Shown piece by piece: positions 32,736 to 43,844 of a stretch of 64,000 nucleotides of DNA. The position numbers and the translations under genes were made by a program. The notes beneath the pieces were generated by a model. It did not search any database. It was not told the DNA's origin and saw only the letters and a list, made by a program, of their open reading frames with translations. This DNA comes from Rhyacophila brunnea (Eukaryota > Arthropoda > Insecta > Trichoptera > Rhyacophilidae), in NCBI GenBank assembly GCA_022495005.1, contig JAGYXB010000020.1:558001-622000 (forward strand), read 5' to 3'. Positions within the stretch are counted from its first letter, which is position 1. Each line of letters opens with the position of its first letter.

Positions 32736-33351
32736 TGTAGTGGCCGAATAATAACTATCAAATTCATCTATTGTTTATAAAAATATCAAGTTACTTTGCA
32801 GCGATACATTCCCACTGAATGTATTTTCTAGTAAACAACATACATATCTTCAGCGAAATTAGAGACGGTGTAGTATTACATATAACAATACTTAGTTAGT
32901 ATTACGGCGTATTGAGCCGAGTAAACGTTTTCCATAGTATTTGCTTACAACTATAATAACATAATATCATAGCGCATTATACCATTACTATATTAGTTGA
33001 ATAATCATTTTTCTCGTAGTGTCATATTTTATAACAAATAATATTTCATTTCACTATTCAATTTAAAACGCTGATGCTAATAATTAATCTAATGTAATTG
33101 TATACCTATTATATTGTGTCTTGTGTAATTTTGTGTTGACGTATTACTTTTGTATTGTATAAATAAGGAAAGACAATTCAACTCAATGTCACTCGACTCA
33201 GAGTAATTAGCAAGTAACTATCATTGTATAAATACGCTGCTAAATAAATCTCACCATACGACATCGAAGACTTCGTCATTACTCTCATCCTCTACCTACG
33301 CATCGAACACCACACACGAGTGACCTCAACAGTGGCGACCAACAGCCAACA
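32736..33351 (+). mobile_element. solo LTR of a Ty3/gypsy-type retrotransposon
   Basis: A 616-bp unit starting TGTAGTGGCC and ending CAACAGCCAACA, flanked by GATA on both sides (32732-32735, 33352-33355). It has a TATA-like GTATAAATAAGG near 33156 and AATAAA near 33243. No internal region or second LTR is present, as after LTR-LTR recombination. The 4-bp duplication is short, so the borders are probable. Confidence 0.6.
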
Positions 33352-33424
33352 GATATGTCAATTATTTTTAATTGGCGTATTTATTGCCATATTATAGGAA
33401 TAGAAACATTTTGAAGAAACGTAC

Positions 33425-33955
33425 CGGTTGTTTAAGGTGATTCATAATGTTTTAATGGATGTAACACGTGTGACATCTAACACATAATTTATTTTTTCAC
33501 ACGAAAAAAAACGCACTCGATTGGATTCAAACCACCGATTGTCCGGTTATCAGCCGAACGCACTACCTTTACGCCACAGTATGATACTGCAATCGTGACG
33601 ATTATGCAGTATAATATTATAGTTTAGAATTGTTCCGTTGCCTAGGCAGCCAATTTATTATTGTCGGCCATTTGCAATTCCTTATGTAAACAAAGGATTA
33701 AATGTCAGAGAGACATTTAGTACTTTAAAAATAAAAACAACGAGAAACCATTATATAATTTAGTAATGTAAGTTACAGTGTATAGAAATAAACCAACGGC
33801 GTTCCAATAAGCGGTCCTTTTTCTTGAGTGTGTAATTTAACAAGATAATTAAGAGCTAGTCAAAGAATATAGTTTATCACAAGTTTTGTTACGCCAAGGA
33901 AATATAACTTCTAACGCGTGTACATAAGTACACACACCGATTTTTTTTAATCAAT
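33425..33955 (-). repeat. about 500-bp repeat with tRNA-like module, copy 1
   Basis: It pairs in inverse with 41520-42010. On the - strand it reads GTGGCGTAAAGGTAGTGCG (A-box-like), GTTCGGCTGATAACCGGAC (an anticodon-like stem-loop) and GGTTTGAATCC (B-box-like). Confidence 0.6.
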
Positions 33956-33959
33956 TTCA

Positions 33960-34880
33960 AATTCAATTTCAAAAAAATTATCAAATTCTTTTTAAATCAT
34001 TTATTTTGTCAAATTTTGTCCATGAAATTTTATTTGAAGAACTTTATTTTTATATGGGGAGCGCATTTTTTCCGCCTGGTAATTGTCCTAGAAAGTAGCA
34101 AAAACCTCGGAGAATATTTTGATAAGCCCTCACCAGTGATGTCTACTCTCTTTAACGACTGCCACTGACTTGCCACATTTACCCCGCTGCTTATCCTACC
34201 TACTAATTTATTAGTAAGTACACACGCACGTTCTTGCTCGATGGTTTTACGCTGATTCCAACATATCTCAACGTGTGTACCATCTGGCTCGATGGTTTTT
34301 TGTTCGACATCTAACAAATTGCGCTATCCAAAAAAGGTTGAAGGTCTGCAATTCTTGCGCGAAGAGATTTGAGTGACAGAGTGAGGACGCACCGGCAAGG
34401 CTACTGTGGCCTCGCTTTCACTCGTGGTCGAAGTCGTGGCGGTGTGACGATAGCCTCACAGCGCCTTCTGTCGAGTTGCTCGACTGTGTGGACGCAACGA
34501 CGAGCATGCTTCCAAGTCAACATGCTCGATCGAGTAAAACCGTCGAGTAAGAACGTGCGTGGGTACTAGGCTTATAACTTCTTGTCGCTTCATTTGCGGA
34601 GTACCACACTTTCCGTGTATATTTCCCATACCCAAATACGCCGCATTTTACACAGACACACCTAAATAATTTGTATTTTTTTTTATTTCTGGAGAGGGGT
34701 CCAGACCTGAACCCCCCTTCGTGTACGAGGCTTGTTAATTAATTTTCAAATATTGTATTGCGTTATCTATGGGGGAAAAGGTTTCTGACCTCTGTCTAGA
34801 AAATTGTTAAATAATTCATTATTATAGTAAAAGTTACAGTCGAATTATTTTCATATCGATAACTAACTTGGTTAGGTTAA
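33960..34880. other. stretch without a recognised gene
   Basis: Short open frames occur at 34030-34317 and 34369-34569, in opposite directions over GC-richer DNA, but neither resembles a known protein. Confidence 0.4.
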
Positions 34881-34886
34881 CTAGAT

Positions 34887-34995
34887 ACAGCCGAACTCGG
34901 TTATTACGTGGAAGATGGGACCGACTGAATTTGCTCGTTGTATAAGAGATTAGGTATTTTTAAATGAGAGGTTACATAACATAAAAAGTTGCAAT
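34887..34995. repeat. left-end fragment of the pogo-like MITE family
   Basis: CAGCCGAACTCGGTTATTACG, then GAAGATGGGACCGACTGAAT, matches the first 100 bp of 35633-36222. Confidence 0.65.
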
Positions 34996-35632
34996 TCAAA
35001 CAAAAATCTATATCTGGGTAACATTGGAATGTATTTTTATGTAAATCTCTAATCTAATAGAAAACATCAAAATGTCACAACTTAGTACCTATCTATTACC
35101 CATACTTAATGTCTGGTTTAGGCGAAGGTACCTATAACAAGAGTGATGATGAATTGAAAATGACCTTTCGAAAACAGAATACTGCTCTTGCTACAATAAC
35201 GTTTGTTTTAAAATAGTTGCGAGGTTAGTGTGGTTTGTTATGATATCCATGGAAAGAAAGTAGATTAGATGTGCTTTTTCTATCAATTGTATTTTAATGT
35301 CTCCTAATGCCGGCCACTAGAAAATAAATAAAATGCAGTTGCTTAGGTTTTGCCCAATGACCCCAAATGACTGTAGTCAGTCAATTTATGAAATAATGAG
35401 AGAATTTATGCTAAATTTGAGATTTTTGGCTGCCTACCTAAATATTGAAGACAGCTTTTGAAAAATTGGGTTTGGGGAGTTATTAAGTGTTCTGGCACAC
35501 CATTTCTAAGCATCTCGACATGCCTGATTTTCAGCACCTCAATTTGATCATGCGGAAGGTCGACAATTTGAAAATCCACACCGAGGTTCCTGTGATGTTA
35601 ATTGATCATTCTTTGTGTCTTCTCAGTATGTA

Positions 35633-36222
35633 CGGTCGAACTTGGTTATTACGCGGAAGATGGGACCGACTGAATTTGCTCGTTATAATCATTACTTGTT
35701 ATATCAGAGAATAGGTATTTTTAAATGAGCGGTCACATAACACAAAAAGTCACAATTCAAACAAAAATACACGATTAGAATTTTTCCCCGAAACAAGCAT
35801 GGCATTCATAAACTACAAAAGAAGTTGTTTATTGTAATGAAGGCTGGTAGGTACCTACTGACTTCAGCTTGGATTTTTTACTATAATTTCAACCATATCC
35901 GTGGATACTTTTTCAATGTAGTCGGCGAAAACATCAATTAGGTAATTAGACACTTAACTAGTGTCATAAACGTAATCCGATTCCGGCGGCATCCTGTCCG
36001 GTCGGATTTTATTGCTTTGGGTCGAAATGTTTTTCAACGATCGACACATTAACAGTTTTAAGAAAATTTTTGAGATATTTTAGCTCGGTATAACTGATAA
36101 GTAGCTAGTTATTAAAGTGAATAAGTATATGGAGAAAATCATAAACTAAAATGTTAACGAATGTTTCCTCGTTACATCCAAGATGTCGCTATATCCGTGA
36201 TCGGAATAACCAAGTGCGACTG
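35633..36222 (+). mobile_element. pogo-like MITE, uninterrupted reference copy
   Basis: Starts CGGTCGAACTTGGTTATTACG and ends AATAACCAAGTGCGACTG, flanked by TA on both sides (35631-35632, 36223-36224). At 590 bp it has no transposase. It serves as the template for resolving the nest at 5115-6968. Confidence 0.75.
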
Positions 36223-36304
36223 TATTTCTCAAATATTTTCCGACACATTTCATTGGTAGATTGTTTAATTGTTTACCTAAAATTAATGGGTAGGTAATAC
36301 ATTA

Positions 36305-36553
36305 TATTTTACACACCCACCCACGGTGGCCGCGTGGCTTATGCGTTGGACTATCACACCGTGGGTCTCAGGTTCGAATCCTGGGTCTGGCAAGTACACA
36401 TATTATTTTTCAATTTGTGTGTGAGTCAGGGTATGAACCTAATAGGTTGAGCAAGTGGCTGACATCCATTTCTCGTAAAAAACAAAATCTGTTAATACAA
36501 ACCTCTACCATGTGGAGGCCCATATGATCCTATTAGGATCGGACACGGTCGGA
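36305..36553 (+). mobile_element. tRNA-derived SINE, copy with 9-bp target duplication
   Basis: The tRNA-like head (36320-36395) has GGCCGCGTGGCTTATGCG (A box) and GGTTCGAATCC (B box). The body ends GATCGGACACGGTCGG. Exact duplications AATACATTA lie at 36296-36304 and 36554-36562. Confidence 0.8.
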
Positions 36554-37124
36554 AATACATTACAATGTTTTGATTGAAAATGAAAAACTTTTTTTTTTGG
36601 TTTGTTTTTAATATTCCTAAAATTTGAATTGGCAAAACCAAAATAAATACAAGAATTTAAGTAGATTGTGTTAATTGTTCATCTCGTTCGATTGAGTGAG
36701 AGCCATCCTCAGCAGATACAATCTGAAAAAAATATGAAGAAACCAAATTAAAAACTAGATTAAGTATAGTTTATGAAAGATGTTATTGTAATATAATTGA
36801 TGTAGAAGGTATGAAAGGAGCTTACAGGACCGACAGTGGTGATCGGGAACGGGAAGTCAGTCAAAACTAAGAGCGCGATGCACAACCATATTTAGGCGCG
36901 TAAGTCCTTAGACTCTCTGTCACGTAACCTTGCCATTTGGAATAGATGTTTTTGAATGAAAACGTGAATAAACCAATCGAATGCTTGGAATTTACTAATA
37001 CAATTATACGGCGTACGTGTGTAAACCAATCGGGTGCCCGGCTTTTACTAATACATTTATTCATTGTCACTGTGTACAATGGCAAGGTTACGTCTACAAT
37101 AGGTGCCTAACTAAATAATTTTCA

Positions 37125-37455
37125 ACCATAGGTGCGACGAAATTTCGGACTCGTGGGCAATCGGAGACCGAACGTCGAGCTGTAAACACGTCAATTTGGC
37201 GACGGCGACGGGGGAATTAATTGTTAAATCGTTTAAAGATGACTAAAAAACGTTACCTATTTACTTGAAAAAGAAAACATGTCAATGAATATATTATTAT
37301 TATTATTACTAATAGAACAATAAACATAGCGTTAAATGGACGCATGTTGACTTTTTATGACAAATTATGTTTTGTTCTGCACGCGTCGTTTTCACAATCT
37401 TCGCGTCGCGTAGTCACGATCGTTTTAGACCGTGCCCCAGCTCAAGTGTATCCTT
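37125..37455. repeat. inverted partner of 18575-18915
   Basis: Contains GTGCGACGAAATTTCGGAC, GGCGACGGCGACGGGGGAAT and AAAACATGTCAATGAATATA, the reverse of the other copy. Only modest divergence is visible. Confidence 0.55.
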
Positions 37456-37774
37456 AACTGTTCGTATAAAATGATGTTTTTGCATATTCAAAAAATGAGA
37501 ATAATTTGAACGAAATATGCAATCGAAAATCTTCATTTATTGCGAAAAAGTTAACACAGTGCATTCGAAGATAATCAGTAACAAACATTACTATGGTAAT
37601 TCATAATTCAGCGCTACGGTTTGAATATAAACGGTCTTGCAATAACTTCTGGGCTACCAGTTGCCAAATTAGTAGATTTACCGAAGCCATGCCCGAAACA
37701 AATAATTTATCATTTGACATTATGTATATATATAGATAGATCATTCGTTATTAAAATCGCAATTTTCAAGTACA

Positions 37775-38048
37775 TAATATCGTCACTGTTATGGCAGAAG
37801 ACACTAATTCGAAAAAATTACATATTGAGTTAGTTATACCAAAATGTTCCTTATTTCAAACTTTACCGTCTGGAAACCTTCTTAATAAATAAACAGTCTT
37901 TATTTTAAAGTCGTCCTTTTTACGATTACCTAATAAACTCACATGATAGACCATTTCAAACATTTTAACAACTTAAAAGTCAAATTACTTAAAACTAGTA
38001 TTCTCCAGTTAGTGTGTTCTGCCAGAACAAAGACGAATATTAAGTACT
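37775..38048. repeat. about 270-bp repeat, partner at 44944-45205
   Basis: Both ends carry TTCTG(G/C)CAGAA-type blocks in inverted order with TTCTCCAGTTAGTGT inside. The two copies are nearly alike in reverse. Confidence 0.6.
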
Positions 38049-38130
38049 AATCTAAAATATGCAATCGAAAATCTTTATTTATTGCAAACAGGTTACCGCA
38101 CTGCATTCGATGATAATCAATAACTAACAC

Positions 38131-38521
38131 CATGACCCCCACATCCTGAACCGGGCCCCCAGGCTAGGATCTATGGCGGGCCCCCCTACCTATCGCTAAG
38201 GATAAACGCGGTGTGACGCTCTACAGTAGCGTTTTCCAAATGGTGTACGCGATAAAATTAATGTGTATATTTAGTGTTTTTTTTTGCTTATTTTAATTCA
38301 TCCATTTGAATCATGGAGTTGTCGAGTATCGATACACAATTAAAAATTGTATCGTACAACCACATAATTTTAAATAATAACAATATTGAAGGAAACAGGC
38401 GACCTTTTTTACTATTAAAGCAAATTTGTGATGTCTTTTTATCTCACTAATTATTTAGTGGACTCGCCTCGCCGGGCCCCCAGACTAGAGCCCTGTCAGA
38501 CCCCACCTTGTGGAGGCCATG
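38131..38521. mobile_element. hAT-like MITE, CATGGCCCCCACA family, exact 8-bp TSD
   Basis: Ends CATGACCCCCACA and TTGTGGAGGCCATG. The flanks ACTAACAC at 38123-38130 and 38522-38529 are identical and prove the borders. It is inverted relative to 20732 and 21521. Confidence 0.85.
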
Positions 38522-38579
38522 ACTAACACTACCATTGTGATTCGAGATTCAGTGACACGGCTTGTATATAGGTAGTTGG

Positions 38580-39106
38580 AAGTGGTGAAGGGTGGAGGTA
38601 GGCTGTTAAGATCCAACACAAATAGTGCACACTAAACTTTGTCAGTCAATAAAGACTATAATTTACCGATGGCGTTTGTTACTTTTAAAATTTAATTAAA
38701 CTCTGCGAAACCAAGCCATAATAGACAATATTCGAAAAATATTCGTCTATCTATAAAATATATAAAATTATGTAGTTAAATCATAACTTATTTTAAATAT
38801 TTTATAGATACAATAATATTTTTTATTTTTTAGGCAGGGCTTAATGAATTTTAAAAAACTAACTAATTTTAAAAGAAAACAAACAAGTGTGAACCAAAAA
38901 ATGTGCACTATTTTGTCGGATAGCCCATGACATACCAAGTCAATTATGGTTTGGTTAGGCAGGGCTTATTTGATTTTTAAAAACTAATCAAAACCATCTG
39001 TAAATTGTAGTTTTGGTCCAATAAAAACAAATACGTATGACTGACATAATTGTATGTGCACTATTTATGTCGGATCTTAACAGCCTACCTCCAGCCTTCA
39101 CCACTG
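38580..39106. mobile_element. hAT-like MITE, CAGTGGYGAAG family, full copy
   Basis: AAGTGGTGAAGGGTGGAGG at the left and CCTCCAGCCTTCACCACTG at the right are inverted, with arms over 100 bp. The flanks GTAGTTGG (38572-38579) and ATAGTTGG (39107-39114) match at seven of eight bases. Confidence 0.75.
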
Positions 39107-39609
39107 ATAGTTGGCCTTATTGTAAGGAGATGGCCGTATAGCATTTAGATCACAAAATGACGTGTTGTTCGTGGAGTATTGCAAGTAGTGATATTCAAAT
39201 TTTGTTAGATTCAATAAGAACAATAATATGAAATTAATTAGTATCAAACATCCGATAATAACGTTGTATATGGACACCTATTCAGAATATTTTATAGATA
39301 CATATTATAAAGGGTATCTGATATAATATGATTGTATTTCTAATTCAGCTTCTTTCCCCTGTATTTCTGTGGGTTTATTACGTATTTTTGTTTTATTTAG
39401 ATATGAATTTGATCTCAATGTTACACGGCCATCGTTTTCTGATACATCATCTCACAGGGAAATGTAATACGGTCAACAGTATACATATAATTTTTCGGAC
39501 ACGGAAGCAGAAAACGTCATGTTATTTTTTATCTTATAATAAAATTACACACAGCTGATAGGTACGAGTATAAGAGAGACAAATTTCATTTCAATAAATA
39601 TTTATGTAT

Positions 39610-40115
39610 ATTTAACAACGTTTTTCTTAGCTCGTATTCTTATTTGTCCGGTGGTTATTTTTCCGGTACATATCTTGCAATCGATTTGTAACTAACTTCC
39701 CGACTAGCTAGACATTTGAAACTTTTAGAATATATCAGAACACGATGCCAATGCATTTTTAATACTTTTATAGGCCATCCATGGACTAAGCCGTATGCGA
39801 TTTCGAACCGTGTGCTATACGTTTAGCCATTTTTAAGTAGAATTGATTTCATTTTCAGTTAATTCTGTTTTGTATGGAAAGTTATTTCGGAAGAAATCCG
39901 TAAAAAGTAAAACTATTATTGGTTGCTAAGTGGGTCCTTACAGCTAAATTATTAATATTAATATATACGTGCGTTACTATGGAAATCATTATGACAATTC
40001 AGTATTATTTTTATCAAGTACAAATTTTTTTGATCGTTTAAGCTAGTCAAGTCAAGTTTATATGATTCAACAGAAAACTTAAAAACGTTGTACATAAAAA
40101 GTTCTTTTTATCTTG
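39610..40115 (+). repeat. about 480-bp interspersed repeat, copy 2
   Basis: From TTAGCTCGTATTCTTATTTG to ATAAAAAGTTCTTTTTATC. A 45-bp block at about 39783-39827 is unique to this copy. It ends only about 35 bp from the stop codon of the gene at 40151. Confidence 0.7.
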
Positions 40116-40150
40116 TAATTATTTACCTTTACTTATTGATTTAATAAATA

Positions 40151-40917
40151 CTACTTACTGGTGGCTGCACACCCACATGATTGCACGGGAGCGGTCATCA
40201 TCTGCTGTGGCTGCTGATAAATAATCTGTGGTTGTGGTTGCTGATAGACAACTTGCTGTGGCTGTTGGTATACAACAGGCTGTTGTTGCTGATATACAAC
40301 TGGTTGTTGAACTGGCATTTCAATAGTCTGTACCCGTGGTTGAACTGGCATCTGCATCTGAATTGTCTGTATTGGTTGTTGGACTGGCATCTGAATAGTC
40401 TGTATTGGTTGTTGGACTGGCATTTGAATAGTCTGTATTGGTTGTTGAACTGGCATCTGAATAGTCTGTATTGGTTGTTGACTGGCATCTGAATAGTCTG
40501 TATTGGTTGTTGGACTGGCATTTGAATAGTCTGTATTGGTTGTTGAACAGGCATTTGAATAGTCTGCATCCGTTGTTGAACTGGCATCTGAATAGTCTGT
40601 ATTGGCTGTTGATATATTGCCTGCTGTTGGACAGGTGCTGTGACAGTCTGTACCGGCATTGACATGGTCTGCACCGGCTGTCTGATGAGTGGCTGTGGTG
40701 CCAACCTTATTTGCTGGGGCTGGCTAATGATTTGGGGTTGCTGAATCAGTTGCCTCGTTTGGGCACAGCTTATTCCGGAGCACATCGGCCCGTAGGTTTG
40801 TTGACCAACGCATTGGCTATATCCACGGAAATCCGTCGCCAGACCACATTGTACCTGAGCCGAAACTTCATTTAAGGTCAGGGCTGCCAATAGAAGGAAT
40901 ACCACAAAGGCTTTCAT
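40151..40917 (-). CDS. secreted Met/Pro/Gln-rich repeat protein (paralogue 2), frame broken
   Basis: The start MKAFVVFLLLAALTLNEVSA matches paralogue 1, as do C24, C36, C46 and C51. The repeats differ: an 11-residue unit around PIQTIQMPVQQ. Near 40471-40486 one unit lacks one base relative to its neighbours. The upstream frame then runs on as Asn/Tyr/Arg-rich text, while the expected frame resumes and ends YQQPQP, then SCGCAATSK at 40151. The total is 767 bp, one short of a multiple of three. This may be a real loss of function, a polymorphism or an assembly error in a repeat. The ATG follows CTTTTCCAG directly. No function is recognised. Confidence 0.8.
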
Positions 40918-40954
40918 CTGGAAAAGAAAAATAATTACATCTCAATGTTCAATT

Positions 40955-41465
40955 CTAAGAGGATCATTTACGCCTCCACGTAATATTACCAGATTTTTGT
41001 TTTACGAGAAATAGACGTTAGCCGGCTCGCACATCACAACTCGCCTTGTGTGCCTGACGGCCATAAATTAAAACCTTCGAGACTGCCGGCGAATGTTGCA
41101 CGATCACAACCTCGCACATCTGCCAAGCGCTGCTAGCTCTAGCTCTACCAAACGCAGCGACAGTCTGGAGAGAAATGGCTGATTCGCCCGATTCTGCAGC
41201 TGTGTGCATGCGCGGAGTCGATATTGGCCGGACATCGACATGCAGGCTTTGGCCAATGCAACTAGACGAATGTCGCAGGGTCGCAGAGTTGCAGTTGCAT
41301 CGGCCAATCTGCGAAGCTCCATTTGATAACGTTTGTTTCTTGGTTTACGATGACGTCACATCGACGAATTCGTCGTAAGACGCATGCGGCGAGTTCTGAT
41401 GTGCGAGCCCTCTACGCCACTTACTCAGCTTATTAGGTCCATACTCTGAGTTACACATTAAATAA
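40955..41465 (-). mobile_element. SINE copy split by an inverted-repeat element
   Basis: GAGGATCATTTACGCCTCCACG and TTTTACGAGAAATAGACGTTAG (40955-41020) and CCACTTACTCAGCTTATTAG (41417 onward) are neighbouring parts of the - strand SINE consensus (see 44312 and 47150). The tRNA-like head has decayed. Confidence 0.6.
41024..41409. mobile_element. 386-bp inverted-repeat element inside the SINE
   Basis: GGCTCGCACATCACAACTCG... and its inverse at 41388-41409 match at 21 of 22 bases. The GC content is higher than around. No frame resembles a transposase. The flanks share only GCC, so the superfamily is open. Confidence 0.65.
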
Positions 41466-41519
41466 CAAATAAACGGTTAGGAACTTGGTGGACAAACGAA
41501 TGATGAGTCAAAAATAAAA

Positions 41520-42010
41520 TAAGTAAAAAAATCAGTGTGTGTACTTATTGTACGCGCGTTAGAAGTTATACTTCTTTGGCGTAACAAAAGAAAAACAAAA
41601 CTTGTGATAACCTAGATTCTTCGACTAACTCTTATATATCTTGTTAAATTACACACTCAAGAAAAAGGACCGTTTATTGGAACGCCGTTAGATTATTTCT
41701 ATACATTTTAACTTATATTACTAAATCATGTAATTATTTATCGTTGTTTTTATTTTTAAAGTAACAACTGGCACTATGACGTCTAATAGTTTGTTAACGT
41801 AAGGGATTGCAAATGGCCGACAATAATAAATTCACTGCCAAGGCAACGGAACAATTCTAAACTATAGTTTTATACTGTATAATCGTCACGATTGCATTAT
41901 CATACTGTGGCGTAAACGTAGTGCGTTCGGCTGATAACCGAACAGTCGTGGTTCGAATCCAATCGAGTGCATTTTTTTTCGTGTGAAAAAATAAATTATG
42001 TGTTACATGT
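41520..42010 (+). repeat. about 500-bp repeat with tRNA-like module, copy 2
   Basis: The tRNA-like part lies at 41906-41972: TGGCGTAAACGTAGTGCG, then the perfect stem-loop GTTCGGCTGATAACCGAAC and GGTTCGAATCC. The acceptor stem does not pair, so it is not called a tRNA gene. It is the inverted partner of 33425-33955. Confidence 0.65.
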
Positions 42011-42059
42011 CACACGCCAAAAATACACTCTGATCTGATTTTCCAAACGCGCCTAATGA

Positions 42060-42130
42060 AGTATAAATTCAAAAAATGACATTTAAATTTGCCAGATTCG
42101 AACCTGGGACACACTACATTATTTTTGAAG
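42060..42130 (-). ncRNA. tRNA-like sequence
   Basis: On the - strand: TTGGCGAGCGGTAACGTG (A-box-like), then a variable region and CCCAGGTTCGAATCTGG (T-arm). The acceptor stem is not established. Probably tRNA-derived. Confidence 0.35.
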
Positions 42131-42194
42131 GCACGTTACCGCTCGCCAATCGTGGATCTAACAATACAAAGCTGTATGTCAGGGGTTGAGTGCC

Positions 42195-42355
42195 CAGTAT
42201 GGCTGTGTGGTAGGTAAGTCGAGGGTCTCGGGTTAGAATCCCGGGTCTGGACATGTGTTTTTGGACCTAGCAGGTTGACCAAGTGAACACCCATTTCTCG
42301 TAAAAAGAATGCGTTACAAAACCTCTTCTTGGGGTGATCTACACCGGATTGGAGA
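42195..42355 (+). mobile_element. diverged SINE copy
   Basis: GTATGGCTGTGTGGTAGGTA, CGGGTTAGAATCCCGGGTCT, TAGCAGGTTGACCAAGTG and CATTTCTCGTAAAAAG follow the order of the SINE family. The 3' part is divergent. Confidence 0.55.
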
Positions 42356-42359
42356 ATCA

Positions 42360-43205
42360 ATGAATATATTATATTGGTGAAATGAAGAATTTCAAAAGTA
42401 CTGTATTTAATGTTATGGTTATTTTCGATACAGAGGTTTACAAAAATATTGGAAACACGTGTCGTATAAAGTTTTTATATTAAATACCGAGTGATACCGA
42501 AAATTAGTTATTTATGGTGTTGGATTGCTTCGAATGGCTGATCTTAACAGCCTATCTCCACCCTTCGCCACTGACCCCCCACTCAAAAATCGGCAATACT
42601 TAAACAACTTGTGAAGCACGTGTTGTATTAAATAATTTATTATATATGTCGAATAATAAGTGCTAGAAAATCTATCATGAATTATGGATCCAAAATGGAT
42701 TATAATTCCTCTTGGATCATTGCAAATAAAATGATGGACCCTGGGATTTAGGTATTACTTTTTATAAGAATGTTTGAAAATTTGTTCAAAGAATAATGGT
42801 AATATACGAATATTAAACATATAAAATGTGAATATAAATAATTATGATATTAGAAAAAATATCCATACATTAGAAATGATTATGAACGAAAAAAAACAAG
42901 ACATTGTAAGAATACTAATAAAAAAACTCTCACATGTTTTTTATAAAACCATTACTTTAAGAATAGTGCATTTTTTTATATACTTAAATAAAAGTTTATA
43001 GAGATATAAATTACATCACATACCTATTTGAATTTGAAAAGAGAATTTAAAAATCGTTACGTAAGTAAAAATCGAACATATTCGTATAGGTAGTGCAAGA
43101 AAATTTACCTACTTATACAAGGACATGCGTTTCGAAATGATTTAATTCTTTTGATTGTTTTCAGTTTAGGATAAATTCATAAATTATGTTGATAAAAATA
43201 TAACT
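42360..43205. other. AT-rich stretch without a recognised gene
   Basis: Only a short right-end piece of the CAGTGGCGAAG family at about 42535-42573 is recognisable. Confidence 0.4.
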
Positions 43206-43209
43206 TGTC

Positions 43210-43844
43210 CAGTGGTGAAGTGTGGAGGTAGTCTGTTAATATCCGCCATAAATAGTGGACACTAAACTTGCTCAGTCATACGTGTTTGTTTTCGCTGAAC
43301 TTCAGTTTACAGATGGTGTTGGTTAGCTTTTAAAATTCTATTAAATAATAGATAATAGTAAAAAAAATACTCTAAATATCTAAAATTATGCCAATAAATT
43401 ATACATAATTTTAGATATTTTATAGATGGAATAATATTTTTTCTAATGTAGTTTGGTTTAGGCAGGGCTTAATGAATTTAAAAAAATAACCAACAACATG
43501 TGTAATTATATGTATTTTTAATTCAACGAAGGCAAATAAGTGTGAATGAAAAAGTGTGCACAATTATTTTTTCGGATTGGCCAAAATATACCAAAACTAT
43601 TGTGGTTTCGTTTAGGCAAGGTTCAATTGATTTTTAAAAACTAGCCTACAACATTTGTAATAATTGTAATCTTAGTTTAATAAAAACAAATACGTACGAT
43701 TAATTATTTAAATGAACAAAAAAATATTAATCAAACTACAATACAGTTCTACCATGAATTGACAGTTAACACTATAATATAATAAAGTTTAATGCACACT
43801 ATTTATGCAGGATCTCAACAGCCTACCTCCACCCTTCGCCACTG
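43210..43844. mobile_element. CAGTGGYGAAG-family MITE, longer copy
   Basis: Left CAGTGGTGAAGTGTGGAGG and right CCTCCACCCTTCGCCACTG are inverted. The 635-bp body has extra AT-rich sequence relative to 38580-39106. The flanks do not give a clear 8-bp match. Confidence 0.65.

Noticed and set aside
40181..40662. Leu/Trp/Tyr-rich open frames on the + strand
   Set aside because: Shadows of the repeat region of paralogue 2.
41906..41972. Functional tRNA gene with an Ile-like anticodon
   Set aside because: The anticodon stem-loop is good, but the acceptor stem does not pair, and an inverted diverged copy exists at 33505-33580.
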